Assembly (NCBI GenBank): GCA_037974335.1
Contig: CM075760.1
Span: forward strand, 34,605,609-34,669,608
DNA: 64,000 nucleotides
Direction of reading: 5' to 3'
Origin: Prionace glauca
Lineage: Eukaryota; Chordata; Chondrichthyes; Carcharhiniformes; Carcharhinidae
Positions 1 through 9,880 of the stretch are shown here, one piece after another. How positions within the stretch are numbered: the stretch's first letter is position 1; each line of letters opens with the position of its first letter. The translations under genes were made by a program, and so were the position numbers. The notes under the pieces were generated by a model, which made no database searches, had not been told where the DNA came from, and saw only the letters and a program-made list of their open reading frames with translations.

Positions 1-187
1 TAACAGACTGGGGAAATCAGGATTAAAATAATATCTCGGTAAATGGAGTTTGGACACAGACCAGCTGTGACCGCAGTCAGTAAGAGAACAGGCTCAAGGG
101 GGATAAATGATTTCCTCCTGTTCCCAATAAACTTGGGCTCAAACACCAGCTGAAGCATGGAAAGTGATAGGAGAACTGGGGGGGGGA

Positions 188-715
188 AAGACATTTCACT
201 AGAAACCAGCAGTGGAGCAGAGTTAGAGAGTGGGAGAGGCCTGGGGGGGGTGGGTCACGGGGGGGGGGAGCAACACAGGAAATGGAGTAACTCATTCAGC
301 CTTTTGAGTCTGTTCTGTCATTCAGTTAGACTCTGGCTGACCTGGCATCTTTCTGAACTTGAAGAACAAATACCTGAACAGTTAACTCCAGCTGGTTATA
401 GGGTTATTAACAGCACAAACACACCACAGCTGAATGAAACACCAGCTGATAAATGGAAAGCCTGTTCCTGTGCTGTACTTTTCTTTGTTCTTAACTGGAG
501 AGAAGACATTACACCAGAATGCAGCGATGGAGCAGAGTTAAACAGTAGGAGAACCCTGTGGAGAGACTACTCAGGAAATGGAATAGGTTACTCAGCCCTT
601 CAAGTCTGCTGTGTTATTCAATTAGACCCTGGTCAATCCATTAGTCTATCTGACCTTGAACAAATACCTGAATTGTTAACTCAAGCTGGTTACAGCAGTT
701 ACTAACAGCAGCAGA
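188..715. repeat. Two-copy diverged tandem repeat, about 300 bp per unit
   Basis: Two successive stretches match each other with indels. The block beginning ggaaatggagtaactcattc near 278 recurs as ggaaatggaataggttactc near 574, and both continue into similar sequence (acctgaacagttaactccag / acctgaattgttaactcaag) ending in 'taacagca'. The spacing is about 296-316 bp. Part of each unit resembles a decayed LINE 3' tail (cagcccttcaagtctgct). The open frames crossing it look like chance. It lies just downstream of the minus-strand ZNF pseudogene. Confidence 0.6.
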
Positions 716-782
716 AACACAAAAGAGTGAAAATAAAAATCAATCAATTATTTTCTGGTCAGTGCAAGATGAGATTACCTGT

Positions 783-1233
783 TCAATAACTGGGGAATCT
801 GCCTCCAGAAGACTTGTGGACTCGCTGGTGTCTCATTTGGTTTTGTGACTGAGTGAATCTGTTCCCACATATAGAGCAGGTGAATGGCTTCTCCCCGGTG
901 TGAACTCACTGGTGCATCAGGAGATCAGATGAGTTTGTGAATCCCTTCCCACACACAGAGCAGGTGAAAGGCCTTTCCCCAGTGTGAGCACCCTTGTGTT
1001 TCAGCAGGTGAGATGAATTGCTGAATCCCTTCATACACACAGAGCATGTGAATGGCCGCTCCCCAGTGTGAAGTTGCTGATGAGTGCAAAGGTTGAACAT
1101 TCAACTAAAACTCTTCCCACACGCGGTGCAGATGAACAGAGTCTTCCCAGTGTGACTGCGCTGATGTGCTTCCAGCTAGGATGGAGAACTGAATTCCTTC
1201 CCACATTCCCCACATTTCCATGGATTCTCTACG
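783..1233 (-). pseudogene. C2H2 zinc-finger pseudogene (ZNF-A), five finger units
   Basis: Read on the minus strand, five C2H2 units follow each other: [40 protein letters not shown] and [10 protein letters not shown], joined by TGE(R/K)PF linkers and ending RHQRVHK as in the other ZNF genes of this window. The start codon that the paralogues use (ATG before E-x-P-W-K-C) is GTA here. Three in-frame stops interrupt the frame, in finger 1, finger 2 and the linker after finger 4. The last is in HQ*VHTG, where paralogues have an arginine CGA. This is a dead copy of a DNA-binding finger-only protein. Its probable promoter lies upstream at about 2.0-2.76 kb. Confidence 0.85.
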
Positions 1234-1379
1234 GTACAGATGTCCTTGTGTCTCTCCAGGTTGAATCAGTTAATGTGTGTATATTTCAAATATCCTGTAA
1301 AATGAGTTTAGAAACATCATCATTGTCAGACAGGATCAAAATTCAGAAGACATTTCTACTTTTTGTGGAACAGTAAAGC

Positions 1380-2000
1380 AGTAAACCCTCATCCTGCACA
1401 CTTTCCCTCCTCCCTGTCCTGCAACCAACTCCCTCACTGGCCAACCATCTCATATTTCAATGGACTGTCACGTGTTCGAGTCCAGTGTCCCAAGCTGCAT
1501 GGCATATGGGTGCTGTATGGCATATGGGTGTAAGATGGATCTGTACAGCACCCTCTTCCAACTGTTCTGGCTGCCAACAAGCCCCTGCCCACCCACACAT
1601 TTCCAGCAGCACCGCACACAATACTGTCACCTGCTCCAACAGACACATGAAGGATGTCCTTTCATTTTCTTTGAGCGAGTTGCTCTGCTTGGCAAACCCA
1701 GTATGAAATATCTTCACAGATCTTTTTTCCCACCCTCTGTTCTGCCTGGGTTCAGTTCTCTTTTGTAAAGAGTGAAAATAAAAACCAATCAATTATTTTC
1801 TCTCCTGGTCACTACAGGGAGTTTCTTATTGGGGATGTTGGGTCCTCCAGCGGGTGTTTGTGAATCCTCCCAGAGTTTCCTTCCTTCCCAGAGATCAGAG
1901 TCCTCATTGATTTGAGGCCAAAGTGTAACCTCTTATTTACTGTCCCCCTCCCCCATCCTCTGATGTGAACCATCCTCCAGTGGCTGAGCCAGGATGGGGT
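1380..2000. other. Intron-like stretch without recognised gene
   Basis: This lies between the ZNF-A exon and its promoter-like region. It contains a short local duplication (catggcatatgggtg, twice near 1498-1530). No domain-bearing frame was found. Confidence 0.4.
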
Positions 2001-2059
2001 CGTTAACCTGGGCCTGTTCCCGGGAGGGAGGGAGGGAGAAGCCTCGCAGCTGCAAACCA

Positions 2060-2765
2060 GGGAGCTGACAATGATTCTGAAGGGTTTGCGGATCCACAAA
2101 GTGTTTCCAGTCCCTCCCAGCCACCGCCTAACGCTGACTCCGCTTCTCCGGGACAAAGGACTCTCACTCCCCAGGCGAACAAATGAAATGCGCATGCTCC
2201 ACATTCAGACCGAGTGTCCAACCGCATCAGCCGGACTGCGCATGTCCCAGATCGCAAGGCCCCTGGGGAGAGTGATTGACAGCAGCTCCGGACCAATAGG
2301 AGGAGGGGGCGGATCTGGAGGACTTCAGTGGAGCAGCTGGTCCTCCAACCAATCAGGGTGAAAGAGGGGCTTCGACTGAAGCATGCGCAGTACGTGTAAT
2401 GGCGACAGCGATTGCTTATTACCTAGGATCTGTAATTTGTAAGCGGAAAATCGCCGATCGATGGGTACAATGGAACGGGCGAATGGACGGGAGGGTTTCA
2501 TAAACAGTTGTGCGATTTGTAAACACCCCCCAAAATTATCCGGTTACTCCATTTGCATCGAGCGGGTCAAAGATCCCTGAGATCGGCCCATGAGTTAACG
2601 ACCTCCATCTTTATTGAGGGCAATGTGCGGCGGTGCGCATGGATGATCGCCATCTTTGTAAGGGGCAAGATTGTCAATGAGTGGGAGGAGCTTGTTCTCC
2701 ATTGTTCAGAATGGAGACAACGTGTCTATCAAACTGCATCAACCCTCTGAGTCCCAATGTCTTAT
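2060..2765 (-). promoter_or_regulatory. CpG-rich ZNF promoter P1 (minus orientation)
   Basis: This is a GC-rich block with CCAAT boxes at 2293-2297 and 2349-2353 (56 bp apart), a GC box (ccgccccctc on the minus strand), several NRF1-like gcatgcgcag/gcgcatg motifs (for example 2381-2390), and two cores resembling YY1 (catcttt) near 2608 and 2650. Read on the minus strand it aligns with 46.54-47.13 kb, sharing gattggttggaggaccagc, ctattggtc and gtcaatca in the same order. The shared region also includes the 2.66-2.76 kb part (ccattgttcagaatggagac). It probably drove ZNF-A. Bidirectional activity towards the plus-strand ZNF remnant at 4.5-5.1 kb is possible but unproven. Confidence 0.7.
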
Positions 2766-2799
2766 TGATGAGTCAGAGAGGTGACAGAGAAGGAAAGAA

Positions 2800-3785
2800 A
2801 CTACAAGATGTTTTCTAAATATTTTAAGGGTAAGAAGGTAATCAGGGAAAAAGTAAGTTAGTAGGTTAGGAATCAATTGCCCATTCAGCAGCCTGGACGT
2901 GGAGCCAGAAGATGTATTTGAAGTATTAAATAAATATTTTGTATGAATGTTCACTGTGTGGAAGGACAATGTAGGTACAGAAAGCAGGGACAGTTGTGTG
3001 ATAGAATTGAACAGATTGTGATTGGTGGTATGGTAAATAGCGAGGAAGACACCTTATATTACAGGGTCAAAGAAACAGACTGGTCAGATGGGAGGAACAG
3101 TGGCAAATGGAATTTAACCCGGAAAAGCATGAAGTGATGAATTTTGGGAGGAGGGCAAGGCTAGGGAATACAGAGGACCAGAGGGATATTGTGGAGCATT
3201 CCCAATTATCACTGAAGGCAGTAGGACAGGGAGATAAGGTGGTTATGATGGCAAAACTCGGGTCCTGTGTGCTGTTCTGTTTTGAACCCTTTAGGAAAGA
3301 TGTGATTGCACCAGAGACAGTGCAGAGGAGGTTCACCAGGATGTTGCCTGGGCTGGACCATTTCAACTACGAAGAGAGGCTGGTTAGGCTGGTTGCTTTC
3401 CCTGGAGCAGAAAAGGCTGAGAGGCGACCTGACTGAGGTGTACAAGATTATCAGGAAAATAGATCAAGTGAATTGGAAGGAACTTTTCCCTTTGTAGAAG
3501 GGTCAATAATCAGGGGGATAGATTTAAGTTAAGGGGCAGGAGATTTAGAGTGGAATGAAGGAAACAACTTTCACTCAGAGGGTGGTGGGAATCTGGAACT
3601 CACTGTCTTGAAAGAGGCAGGAATCCTTATATTATGTAACAAGCATTTAGAAGAGCATGTGAAACACCAAGATTATGAACCAATTGCTCAAAAATGGGAT
3701 TAGGATAGATAGTTAATGGCTGGCACAGACATGATGGGACAAAGGGCCTCTTTATTCATTGTAAAACTCTATGACTCTACATGGA
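2800..3785 (+). mobile_element. Decayed CR1-like LINE, RT C-terminal half and 3' tail
   Basis: Scattered frames give LINE RT signatures: EDVFEVLNKYF-like near 2910, a WQMEFN-like piece (ggcaaatggaatttaa) near 3105, VQRRFTRMLPGLDHFNYEERL near 3327, and GDLTEVYKIIRKID near 3425. It ends in a tail with gatgggacaaagggcctc and ctctatgactctac. Many stops and frameshifts indicate an old copy of a subfamily distinct from the younger CR1 copies elsewhere. Confidence 0.75.
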
Positions 3786-4176
3786 GGGAATTTCTGTTTA
3801 TCCAGTACAGAATGCCAGATAAATCAGGGTGACTTGAAGGGAATTTTGGAGGGATGATGTTCATCTACAACTACTTCCCTGGTCCTCCTTTGTGGCGGAC
3901 GTTGGTTTATTTGTAAGTAAACAAAATTTCCTTCCATCATCCAATGCCATTCCACTTCTCTCCCCTCCCATAAAGAAAAGCCTGGTGTAAACCAGACAAA
4001 GTGATTGGTTCCTCTACCAATGAACCAGCTGAGCTTTTCACAACAATGTCAGTTTTCATGCTCACATTTTCCTAGTGCCTGTCCCACAGATTGCCAAATT
4101 TGGTAAGTTCATTTTCACAGCCTGCTTCAGTGGCTTGTCTCTCATTCCCTTTTCTCTGTTTTGAATCAATTTGTAG
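3786..4176. other. No gene recognised
   Basis: The sequence between an old LINE tail and the fold-back repeat shows no frame, RNA gene or repeat that I recognise. Confidence 0.4.
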
Positions 4177-4335
4177 TCATGATGTGGGAATGCCGGTGTT
4201 GGACTGGCATAAACACAGTAAAAAGTCTGACAACACCAGGTTTTAGTCCAACCAATTTATTTGTTAATACTCATATGTATTATCAAATAAATCGGTTGGA
4301 CTAAAACCTGGTGTTGTCAGACTTTTTATTGAATC
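4177..4335. repeat. Fold-back (MITE-like) repeat, copy 1
   Basis: The left arm (acagtaaaaagtctgacaac...accaatttattt, about 4216-4262) is the inverse of the right arm (aaataaatcggttgg...gttgtcagacttttta, about 4283-4327), making a near-perfect hairpin. It starts with the family lead sequence gatgtgggaatgccggtgtt. It has no coding capacity. Confidence 0.8.
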
Positions 4336-4469
4336 AATTTCACAGGGCAATTGGAAGGAAGGATTTGCAGTTGGAAAACTCAAACTAAATATCACGTCAG
4401 AATCTGATGGAGTCACCCAATTTATCAAAATCTGAAATCATTGGATTATAAATGTGGAAGGATAAAGTA

Positions 4470-5110
4470 CATTCACTGTGGGGAGAGGCTTACGGGCATT
4501 CTGTGTGTGGATGAGGTTTCATCTGATTGTAGAACTTGGAGAGACACCCATACCATGGAGAAACTGTGGAAATGTACATAAGAACATAAGAAATAGGAGC
4601 AGGAGTAGGCCATCTAGCCCTTCAAGCCTGCCCCGCCACTTAATAAGATCATGGCTGATCTGAAGTGGATCAATTCCACTTTCCCACCTTCTCCCCATAA
4701 CCCTTAATTCCCTTGTCTATCAGAAAATTTAAGCACAGTGGGAAGGGATTCAGTTATGCTGAAGTTACTCAGTTATGCTGGGAACTCATCAATACATTCA
4801 CAATGGCGAGGAGCCATTTGCCTGCACCAAATGTGGGAAGAGCTTTGCAAATTCAACCAAACTGCTGAGACACCAGCTCGTTCACACTAGGGAGAGATCA
4901 TTTACCTGCATTGAGTGTGGGAAGAACTTCACGAATTTAAGCAAACTGCTGAGACACCAGCTCGTTCACACTGGGGAGAGGCCATTCATTTGTACTGAAT
5001 GTGGGAAGGGATTCACTAAATTAGTTCATCACATCTGTTGAGACACCAATTAGTTCACACTGCAGAGAGACCTTTTAAACGCATGGACTATGGGAAATGC
5101 TGCAAAAGTT
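4470..5110 (+). pseudogene. C2H2 zinc-finger pseudogene (ZNF-B), interrupted by a CR1 tail
   Basis: The region 4478-4575 corresponds to the common 5' module of the local ZNF genes, including accatggagaaactgtggaaatg (M-E-K-x-W-K). An inserted CR1 3' end occupies about 4576-4731. After it come finger units [20 protein letters not shown] and [10 protein letters not shown] with H-x3-H ends and TGERPF-type linkers. The frame then stops within the next unit near 5041 and further finger debris follows (accaattagttcacactgca). The first finger is destroyed by the insertion, so no normal product is expected. Confidence 0.8.
4576..4731 (-). mobile_element. CR1-like LINE 3' end, 5'-truncated, inside ZNF-B
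   Basis: It begins acataagaacataagaaata, the minus-strand form of the CR1 3' terminus seen many times here, followed by gtaggccatctagcccttc and gatcatggctgatctg. Only about 155 bp of 3' sequence is present. The variant gatctgaagtggatcaattc matches the older subfamily copy at 45.5-46.2 kb. Confidence 0.85.
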
Positions 5111-5405
5111 CTGTGTGAAGAAATGTCCCTTCACCTCAGTTTACCCCTTATCTTCAAAAGATGACCTCTGGTTCTGGACTCCCCTACCATTGGGAACATT
5201 CTTCCGAATGTACCCTGTCTAACCCTGTCAGAATTTGATAAGTTTCTGTGAGATCCCCTCTCACTCTTTGAAACTTCAGTGAACATAACCCTAATGGATT
5301 TATTCTATCCTCATATGACAGACCTGCCATCCCAGGAATCAACATCGTAAATCTTCTCTGTAACCCCTCCATAGCAAGAATATCATTTTCAAATAGTAAC
5401 ACCCT
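5105..5405 (-). mobile_element. Decayed CR1-like LINE fragment
   Basis: The minus-strand frame 5184-5402 reads ENDILAMEGLQRRFTMLIPG followed by LSYEDRINPLGL and RGDLTETYQILTGLDRVHSE, the conserved C-terminal part of CR1-type RT proteins. No 3' terminus was recognised. Confidence 0.75.
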
Positions 5406-5777
5406 GATTTCAATCAGTCATTATCTCTGCTCCATGGACTTTAAAATGGGACAATCCTGAAGCTGCATTTGATAATAGATCACTTTTAAAATGCGTTGGC
5501 TCACAGATAGGCAGCTCAGATTTTTCTAGGTACAGATTAAGGAAGTTAGTCACCCGGGGTAATCTGCAGATTTGTGCGGATGGGATTGGGGAAGGATTGG
5601 GTTTGATCCGGGAATAATACGACGGCAAATGTGACATTTCACATCATTGATAATGGCTGAATTCAGCGGGGGAGTATCGTCCAGCCGAGGGCTGTGTTGT
5701 CCTCTTCATTTTCGGTGCATTTTCACATATCGGACTCATTTTTCCTGATCCCGAAGCCTCGATTTTTGAACTGCGGC

Positions 5778-5816
5778 AGTTTTTGCATGGGGCCCGTGGG
5801 AGCCTCATTCATTGTG
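5778..5816 (-). promoter_or_regulatory. 23-bp-spacer RSS of V1
   Basis: On the minus strand, heptamer CACAATG (5810-5816), a 23-bp spacer, then nonamer GCAAAAACT (5778-5786). This directly follows the V1 coding end. Confidence 0.85.
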
Positions 5817-6271
5817 GGTCTCAGTGCACAGTCATACACGGTGCTGTTTATCATCTTCAAATCTTTCATGGACAAGTGAAAAGAGCTTTGTCTCTGGTTG
5901 AGATTCCCGCTGAAGTGTCCAAAGCCGGGATCCGTATCGGTAAACCTGTAACTATCGGCTTTGAGCAGATGTTGAGAAGCTTGATGCGGATACTGGCGAT
6001 CCCAGAACGGGCCACGTTGTACAGCTGAATTCGGCACAGAGTAACTGCAGGGTATTGCTAAATTTTCACCCTCTGATCCTGAGTGAGACATTGAGTCTCC
6101 ATTCCTCATCTCTGAAAAGAAACAGCTGACGCGTAGTGAGTTAAGAGTCAGAGGAAAACAATAATCACACAGAGTTGGGAAAGGGAAATTACACAAGGTT
6201 TGCAATATACTTTTCAATCTGTATCAGCATCACTGACCTGTGATCAGTGCAAAAAACAGAATTTGGAACAT
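5817..6271 (-). CDS. TCR alpha/delta-type V segment V1 (leader + V exon)
   Basis: The leader exon at 6271-6238 encodes MFQILFFALIT with a CAG|GTCAGT donor. The V exon runs 6111-5817 after a tttcttttcag acceptor, and phase 1 joins in frame. The V domain has the first cysteine in IPCSYS, Trp in FWDRQYPHQASQHLL (TRAV-like WYRQYP) and the second cysteine in FHLSMKDLKMINSTVYDC. The FR3 pattern is typical of vertebrate TRAV/TRDV segments. Oddities: the usual YYC is YDC, and the usual aromatic residue after Trp is Asp. The frame is open, and a canonical 23-RSS follows. A run of 24 G (coding strand) lies a few bases upstream of the start codon. It would encode the variable domain of a TCR chain on the T-cell surface after RAG joining. 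Whether it is expressed is unknown. Confidence 0.8.
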
Positions 6272-6276
6272 TTTCA

Positions 6277-6300
6277 CCCCCCCCCCCCCCCCCCCCCCCC
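6277..6300. repeat. Homopolymer C tract (24 bp)
   Basis: An uninterrupted run of C on the plus strand lies 5 bp upstream of the V1 start codon (poly-G in the V1 5' region). Confidence 0.9.
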
Positions 6301-6491
6301 TCCACGTTCCAGTCTGAGCTCCAGGAATAGAAACGATGATCTCTGTACCAGACCTGGAATGTGAGAAATTGAAAGAATCAGCAAGGTGTAATGCGACTGG
6401 CTGGGATTTATTTCCCCCGCCAATTTTTATATCTGCAAATAGTCGCTCTCTGAAGAAGGCCACTCTGGTGTTTGATAAGCGATCAGCGAGC

Positions 6492-6503
6492 GCCCTCCCG
6501 TGG
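6492..6503 (-). promoter_or_regulatory. CTCF-like motif (a)
   Basis: The minus strand reads CCACGGGAGGGC, 10 of 12 positions matching the CCASYAGRKGGC core. It is about 220 bp upstream of the V1 start codon. Confidence 0.4.
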
Positions 6504-6589
6504 ACAACCGCATTCGAACAGATGGAGAGCCAAGAGTCCAGATATATACACGCTGAGAAATATAAGGACCCAGAAATATCCAGTGCAGC

Positions 6590-7125
6590 TACAACACAGA
6601 CACGAGGAACAATGATCTCCACATCCACACCGTTAATACCCCTTAGTGTTTTAAAGGTTTCAATTATATTATCTCTGAATTTTCGAAATTCAAATGGATA
6701 TAAACCAAAAATCACGATTCTTTCCGCTTATACAGATAGACATACCCAGTAGCAACCCTATTCTAAACTTGTTTCTGACGCATTACGATCTTTCTTTCGA
6801 TAAGCAGTTAAGTATTACACATAATACCCCAGGTGTGGTCTCACCAATGCCCTGTACAATGAAAACACACTCTTCATATTATACATTGAACTACTTCGTC
6901 GTAAATGATAACATTTTCTGACATTTCTGCTTAATTACAGTACATGTACATTAGCTCCTTTCAATTTGTGCCCTAGGACAGCCCAATCCCTCTGTACCTT
7001 AGAATGTTGTGATCCCACAACATGAGCAATTTATTTCCCTTTATCGTCTCCTTACATCTACTTCACCACTTATTTTCCTACCTATCTTTGTGTTGTCAGC
7101 AAATTTAGCATCTCTATTTGCCCAG
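6590..7125 (-). mobile_element. Ancient CR1-like LINE relic
   Basis: The minus strand retains degraded phrases of CR1-type RT sequence. Plus-strand equivalents are caggtgtggtctcaccaatg, ccctgtacaatgaaaac and tttgtgttgtcagcaaattt, which match positions in the younger copies. Strongly decayed. Confidence 0.6.
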
Positions 7126-7414
7126 GAAGATATTGCAATGTATTTTAACAATTAATCCAGTTCTCCTGGATTACTATTCTGGATACATCGTGTGTAATCC
7201 AGGAATTAATCCAGTTTGCCTAGATTTCTGCTCTGTAATATTTCACCTTATAATCTAACAGTTAAATCAGTTTTCTCCTGCACTACTGCCCTGTATCATT
7301 TCTCTGTGTAATCCAGGAGTTTATTCTGTTCTGTTGGATTATGTCTCTCTAACATTTCCATGTGTTATGGGACCCGTTCCTGATACAGTAAACACAAAAA
7401 CACGGCGAGGGAGC

Positions 7415-7426
7415 TCCCTCTGGTGG
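7415..7426 (-). promoter_or_regulatory. CTCF-like motif (b)
   Basis: The minus strand reads CCACCAGAGGGA, 11 of 12 positions of the CTCF core. It is 75 bp upstream of the orphan leader at 7501. Confidence 0.5.
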
Positions 7427-7500
7427 TGATGTAAGGTAAATGGCCTCTTCTTGCGAGATCAGTGAATTCTCAGATTACTGAAGGATTTTATTGCAGGATT

Positions 7501-7555
7501 ATGCTGCTGTACTTCTCTCTATTCCTTATTCTTATTATAATATACTTAAATTCAG
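7501..7555 (+). pseudogene. Orphan V leader-like exon
   Basis: ATG plus 18 codons (MLLYFSLFLILIIIYLNS) form a hydrophobic signal peptide. The exon ends TTCAG|GTGGAC after 55 nt, phase 1 as in V1-V4. No V exon follows; a SINE fragment starts about 70 bp downstream. Most likely the leftover leader of a lost V segment. Confidence 0.45.
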
Positions 7556-7624
7556 GTGGACCCAAGTACGGAACTAATACGACCGTCAGTTTGAATCCTC
7601 ATCAATTAATTGCTATAGATGTGC

Positions 7625-7795
7625 GAGTTAGGTTCATTGGCTATGCTAAAATTGCCCCTTAGTATCCTGGGATGTGTAGGTTAGAGGGATTAGCAGGGAT
7701 ATGGGGATAGGGTCTGGGTGGGATTGTGTTCGGTGCAGACTTGATGGGCCGAAGGGCCTGTTTCTGCACTGTAGGTTCTATGTACTATCTGTTTT
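7625..7795 (+). mobile_element. tRNA-derived SINE, 3' half
   Basis: It contains the SINE body phrases ttggctatgctaaaattgcc, agggattagcagggatatgg and ggtgcagacttgatgggccg, and ends at a tail with aagggcctgtttctgcactg and ggttctatg. The 5' tRNA-related part is missing. Confidence 0.75.
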
Positions 7796-8435
7796 GAATG
7801 TCCCAGGTCTTTCTGTTAAACGATATTCGTGTTACAAAATTTGAAACCACAGCAATACTGATAAGATTCGAACTCTTAATAAAGCTCTCTCCACACATCG
7901 AAAAGATGTAAATTTCACTACTAACTCACATTTACCTGACAGGCTGCCGGATTTCAGTGTACCTGCTTCAATTTTAAACTTTTCTCAGACTTGTCGTTAT
8001 GATATTTTGTCTATCAGCTGTCCCCTAATGGGACTTGGGAGAATTTATTGAAATGGGAGACCGGGAGAAATTGCATGGTTTTCATTCTACATTTTCCTGG
8101 AAAGCGGTTGAGGGAGAGAGGGGACAGACACCAGTGGACAAAATATTCAGAGTGCAGGATGGACATTGAGGCGAACAGAGAACCGGAGGCGCAGACGAAG
8201 ATAGGCAGGAGCAAACAGAGAAGCAGATGAAGTCATTGGGCTACAACCAATGTTATTCGGTGGCCAGTCCTTGACAACACTGCGCAACAAGTCAATCCTG
8301 TCTTTGGGTAACGCCTCTTAGGCTCCCAATAAATGAGGACTGCGCATGATATCAAATTACTTCTTCACATCAGAGTACAAGAGTTGAAATCATTTTACAG
8401 TTCTGCTGATTTTGTGGAATACGTAAGCAGGAAGC

Positions 8436-8860
8436 ATGTTCTCCCAATGTTCTTTACTAATACTGTTGGTTTTGATGTCCGGTGAGTTTGTGTTTAAATA
8501 GTCACTGTCTGTTCCCAACGTTCTCCACCGGATATTTAATGGATTCTGCAATTTGTTGCAGGAACCAGTGGCAAAGATGAAGTGTCCCAAGATCCCCCTG
8601 AATTAATGGTTCAGGATCGACAGAGCACAACACTGCACTGCAGTTACTCGATAGCTGGTGCTGTGACTCCCTTCTGGTACATTCAGTCTCCCGGGGAAGC
8701 TCCGAAACATTTATTGACGGTATATGGCACGGGAGGCGCGTCTGAAAATTCTCCGGATAGATTTTCTGCTGTTTTGCACAAAGGAAACAAAACGGTCCTT
8801 TTAAACATCGCCGAAACGCTTCTCTCTGACAGCGCCGTGTATTTCTGTGCCATTGGAGCC
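8436..8860 (+). CDS. TCR alpha/delta-type V segment V2 (leader + V exon)
   Basis: The leader exon 8436-8481 encodes MFSQCSLLILLVLMS with donor CCG|GTGAGT. The V exon 8562-8860 follows a ttgttgcag acceptor, with phase 1 preserved. The domain shows the first Cys in TLHCSYS, FWYIQSPGEAPKHLL around the conserved Trp, and FR3 ending SDSAVYFCAIGA. No stop interrupts the frame. An RSS follows immediately at 8861. The pseudogene V6 at 24.8 kb and the fragment V9 at 15.07 kb belong to the same family. It is structurally a functional TRAV/TRDV-like segment; assignment to alpha or delta cannot be made from the V alone. Confidence 0.88.
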
Positions 8861-8900
8861 CACAGTGGTGCAGAGATACAGCGAACCCCGGACAAAAACC
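8861..8900 (+). promoter_or_regulatory. RSS of V2, 24-bp spacer
   Basis: Heptamer CACAGTG (8861-8867) and nonamer ACAAAAACC (8892-8900) are both consensus, separated by 24 bp. A shifted nonamer gives 23. Confidence 0.88.
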
Positions 8901-8925
8901 CCAGACTGGGAGTTCCAGTCAGTGA

Positions 8926-8937
8926 TCAGCAGAGGGC
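8926..8937 (+). promoter_or_regulatory. CTCF-like motif (c)
   Basis: TCAGCAGAGGGC matches 11 of 12 CTCF core positions, 26 bp beyond the V2 RSS. Confidence 0.5.
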
Positions 8938-9267
8938 GCGCCCGCACTAATAAACACAAGCAATTATTTAGCCTGTGAGAGTTCAGGGTCGCCACTAAAA
9001 TAACACAACATGCAATATGATCAAGTAAGCAGCAACAGAGAAATTGTTTTAGGTACGTTATAACTTTCATTTATATTGCAAAGTAATTTCGCAAATCAAT
9101 TTATTATGCCCTCACTCACATTTTGTATTTTCATAATCTTTTCCTGTCTATCTGAATTAATGAGCAACACATTCTCATTCTCTATTTTGTGTGTCCCATT
9201 TATCACAACCGGTGCATGGTGTCTATATGATTAGAACGTACTGAGGATCGGAGTGAGATAGTTCACC

Positions 9268-9400
9268 ATGATCCTTCCTCAGTCTGCAACTCTGCAGTGA
9301 GAGAAATCCTGTGTCAGAGATAGAAATACAGATGCCCGTCCCACTGCACTGCTGATCCAACCAATGAGAGGAATGGAGTAGCGGCAGCAATCTATCCAAT
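9268..9400 (+). repeat. V-flanking repeat, copy 1
   Basis: The phrases cagtctgcaactctgcagtg, gaaatcctgtgtcagagata and tcccactgcactgctgatcc recur in diverged form at about 19.24 kb and 21.57 kb. This copy lies about 410 bp downstream of V2. Confidence 0.5.
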
Positions 9401-9880
9401 CACATAATCGGGTCAGGGTGAGAGTCGCAGACGGAAGTTGTGGGAGGGGATACGGCGATTCAATATTGAACAAAGTGTGCGGTGACTCTCAGCTGCACTT
9501 GGAGCTGGTGGAGTGGAAATAGCGACGGTTGAATCTACAAAGGTGTCTAACCATCCCGCACCTGTTCGTTGCTTTGGTGTCTAACAATAAATAGAGCGGC
9601 TGGGACACGAAGCAATGAGAATCATCGAACCTTGGAGCGCTGAATGAGGCCATTCATCCTATCTGTGCCTCTTTGAAAGAGTTCGCCAAGTCATCTTTCA
9701 TCCCCTTATTTTTCGCACAGACAGGATTCTTTGAACAACTGACAGTGCAGAAGGGAATAAGATCATTCTATGTTTTTCCTTCTCTTAAACTGGCATACTT
9801 GGATTATCGAATGAGCTATTGATTAAAACAGTTCTGCGTGATCCATTGCATCATTTTAAAAAAAGTTTGAGCAGTGCAAT

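Noticed and set aside
157-705. 182-codon plus-strand frame
   Set aside because: It lies across a two-copy tandem repeat, has no domain, and the second unit does not preserve the protein.
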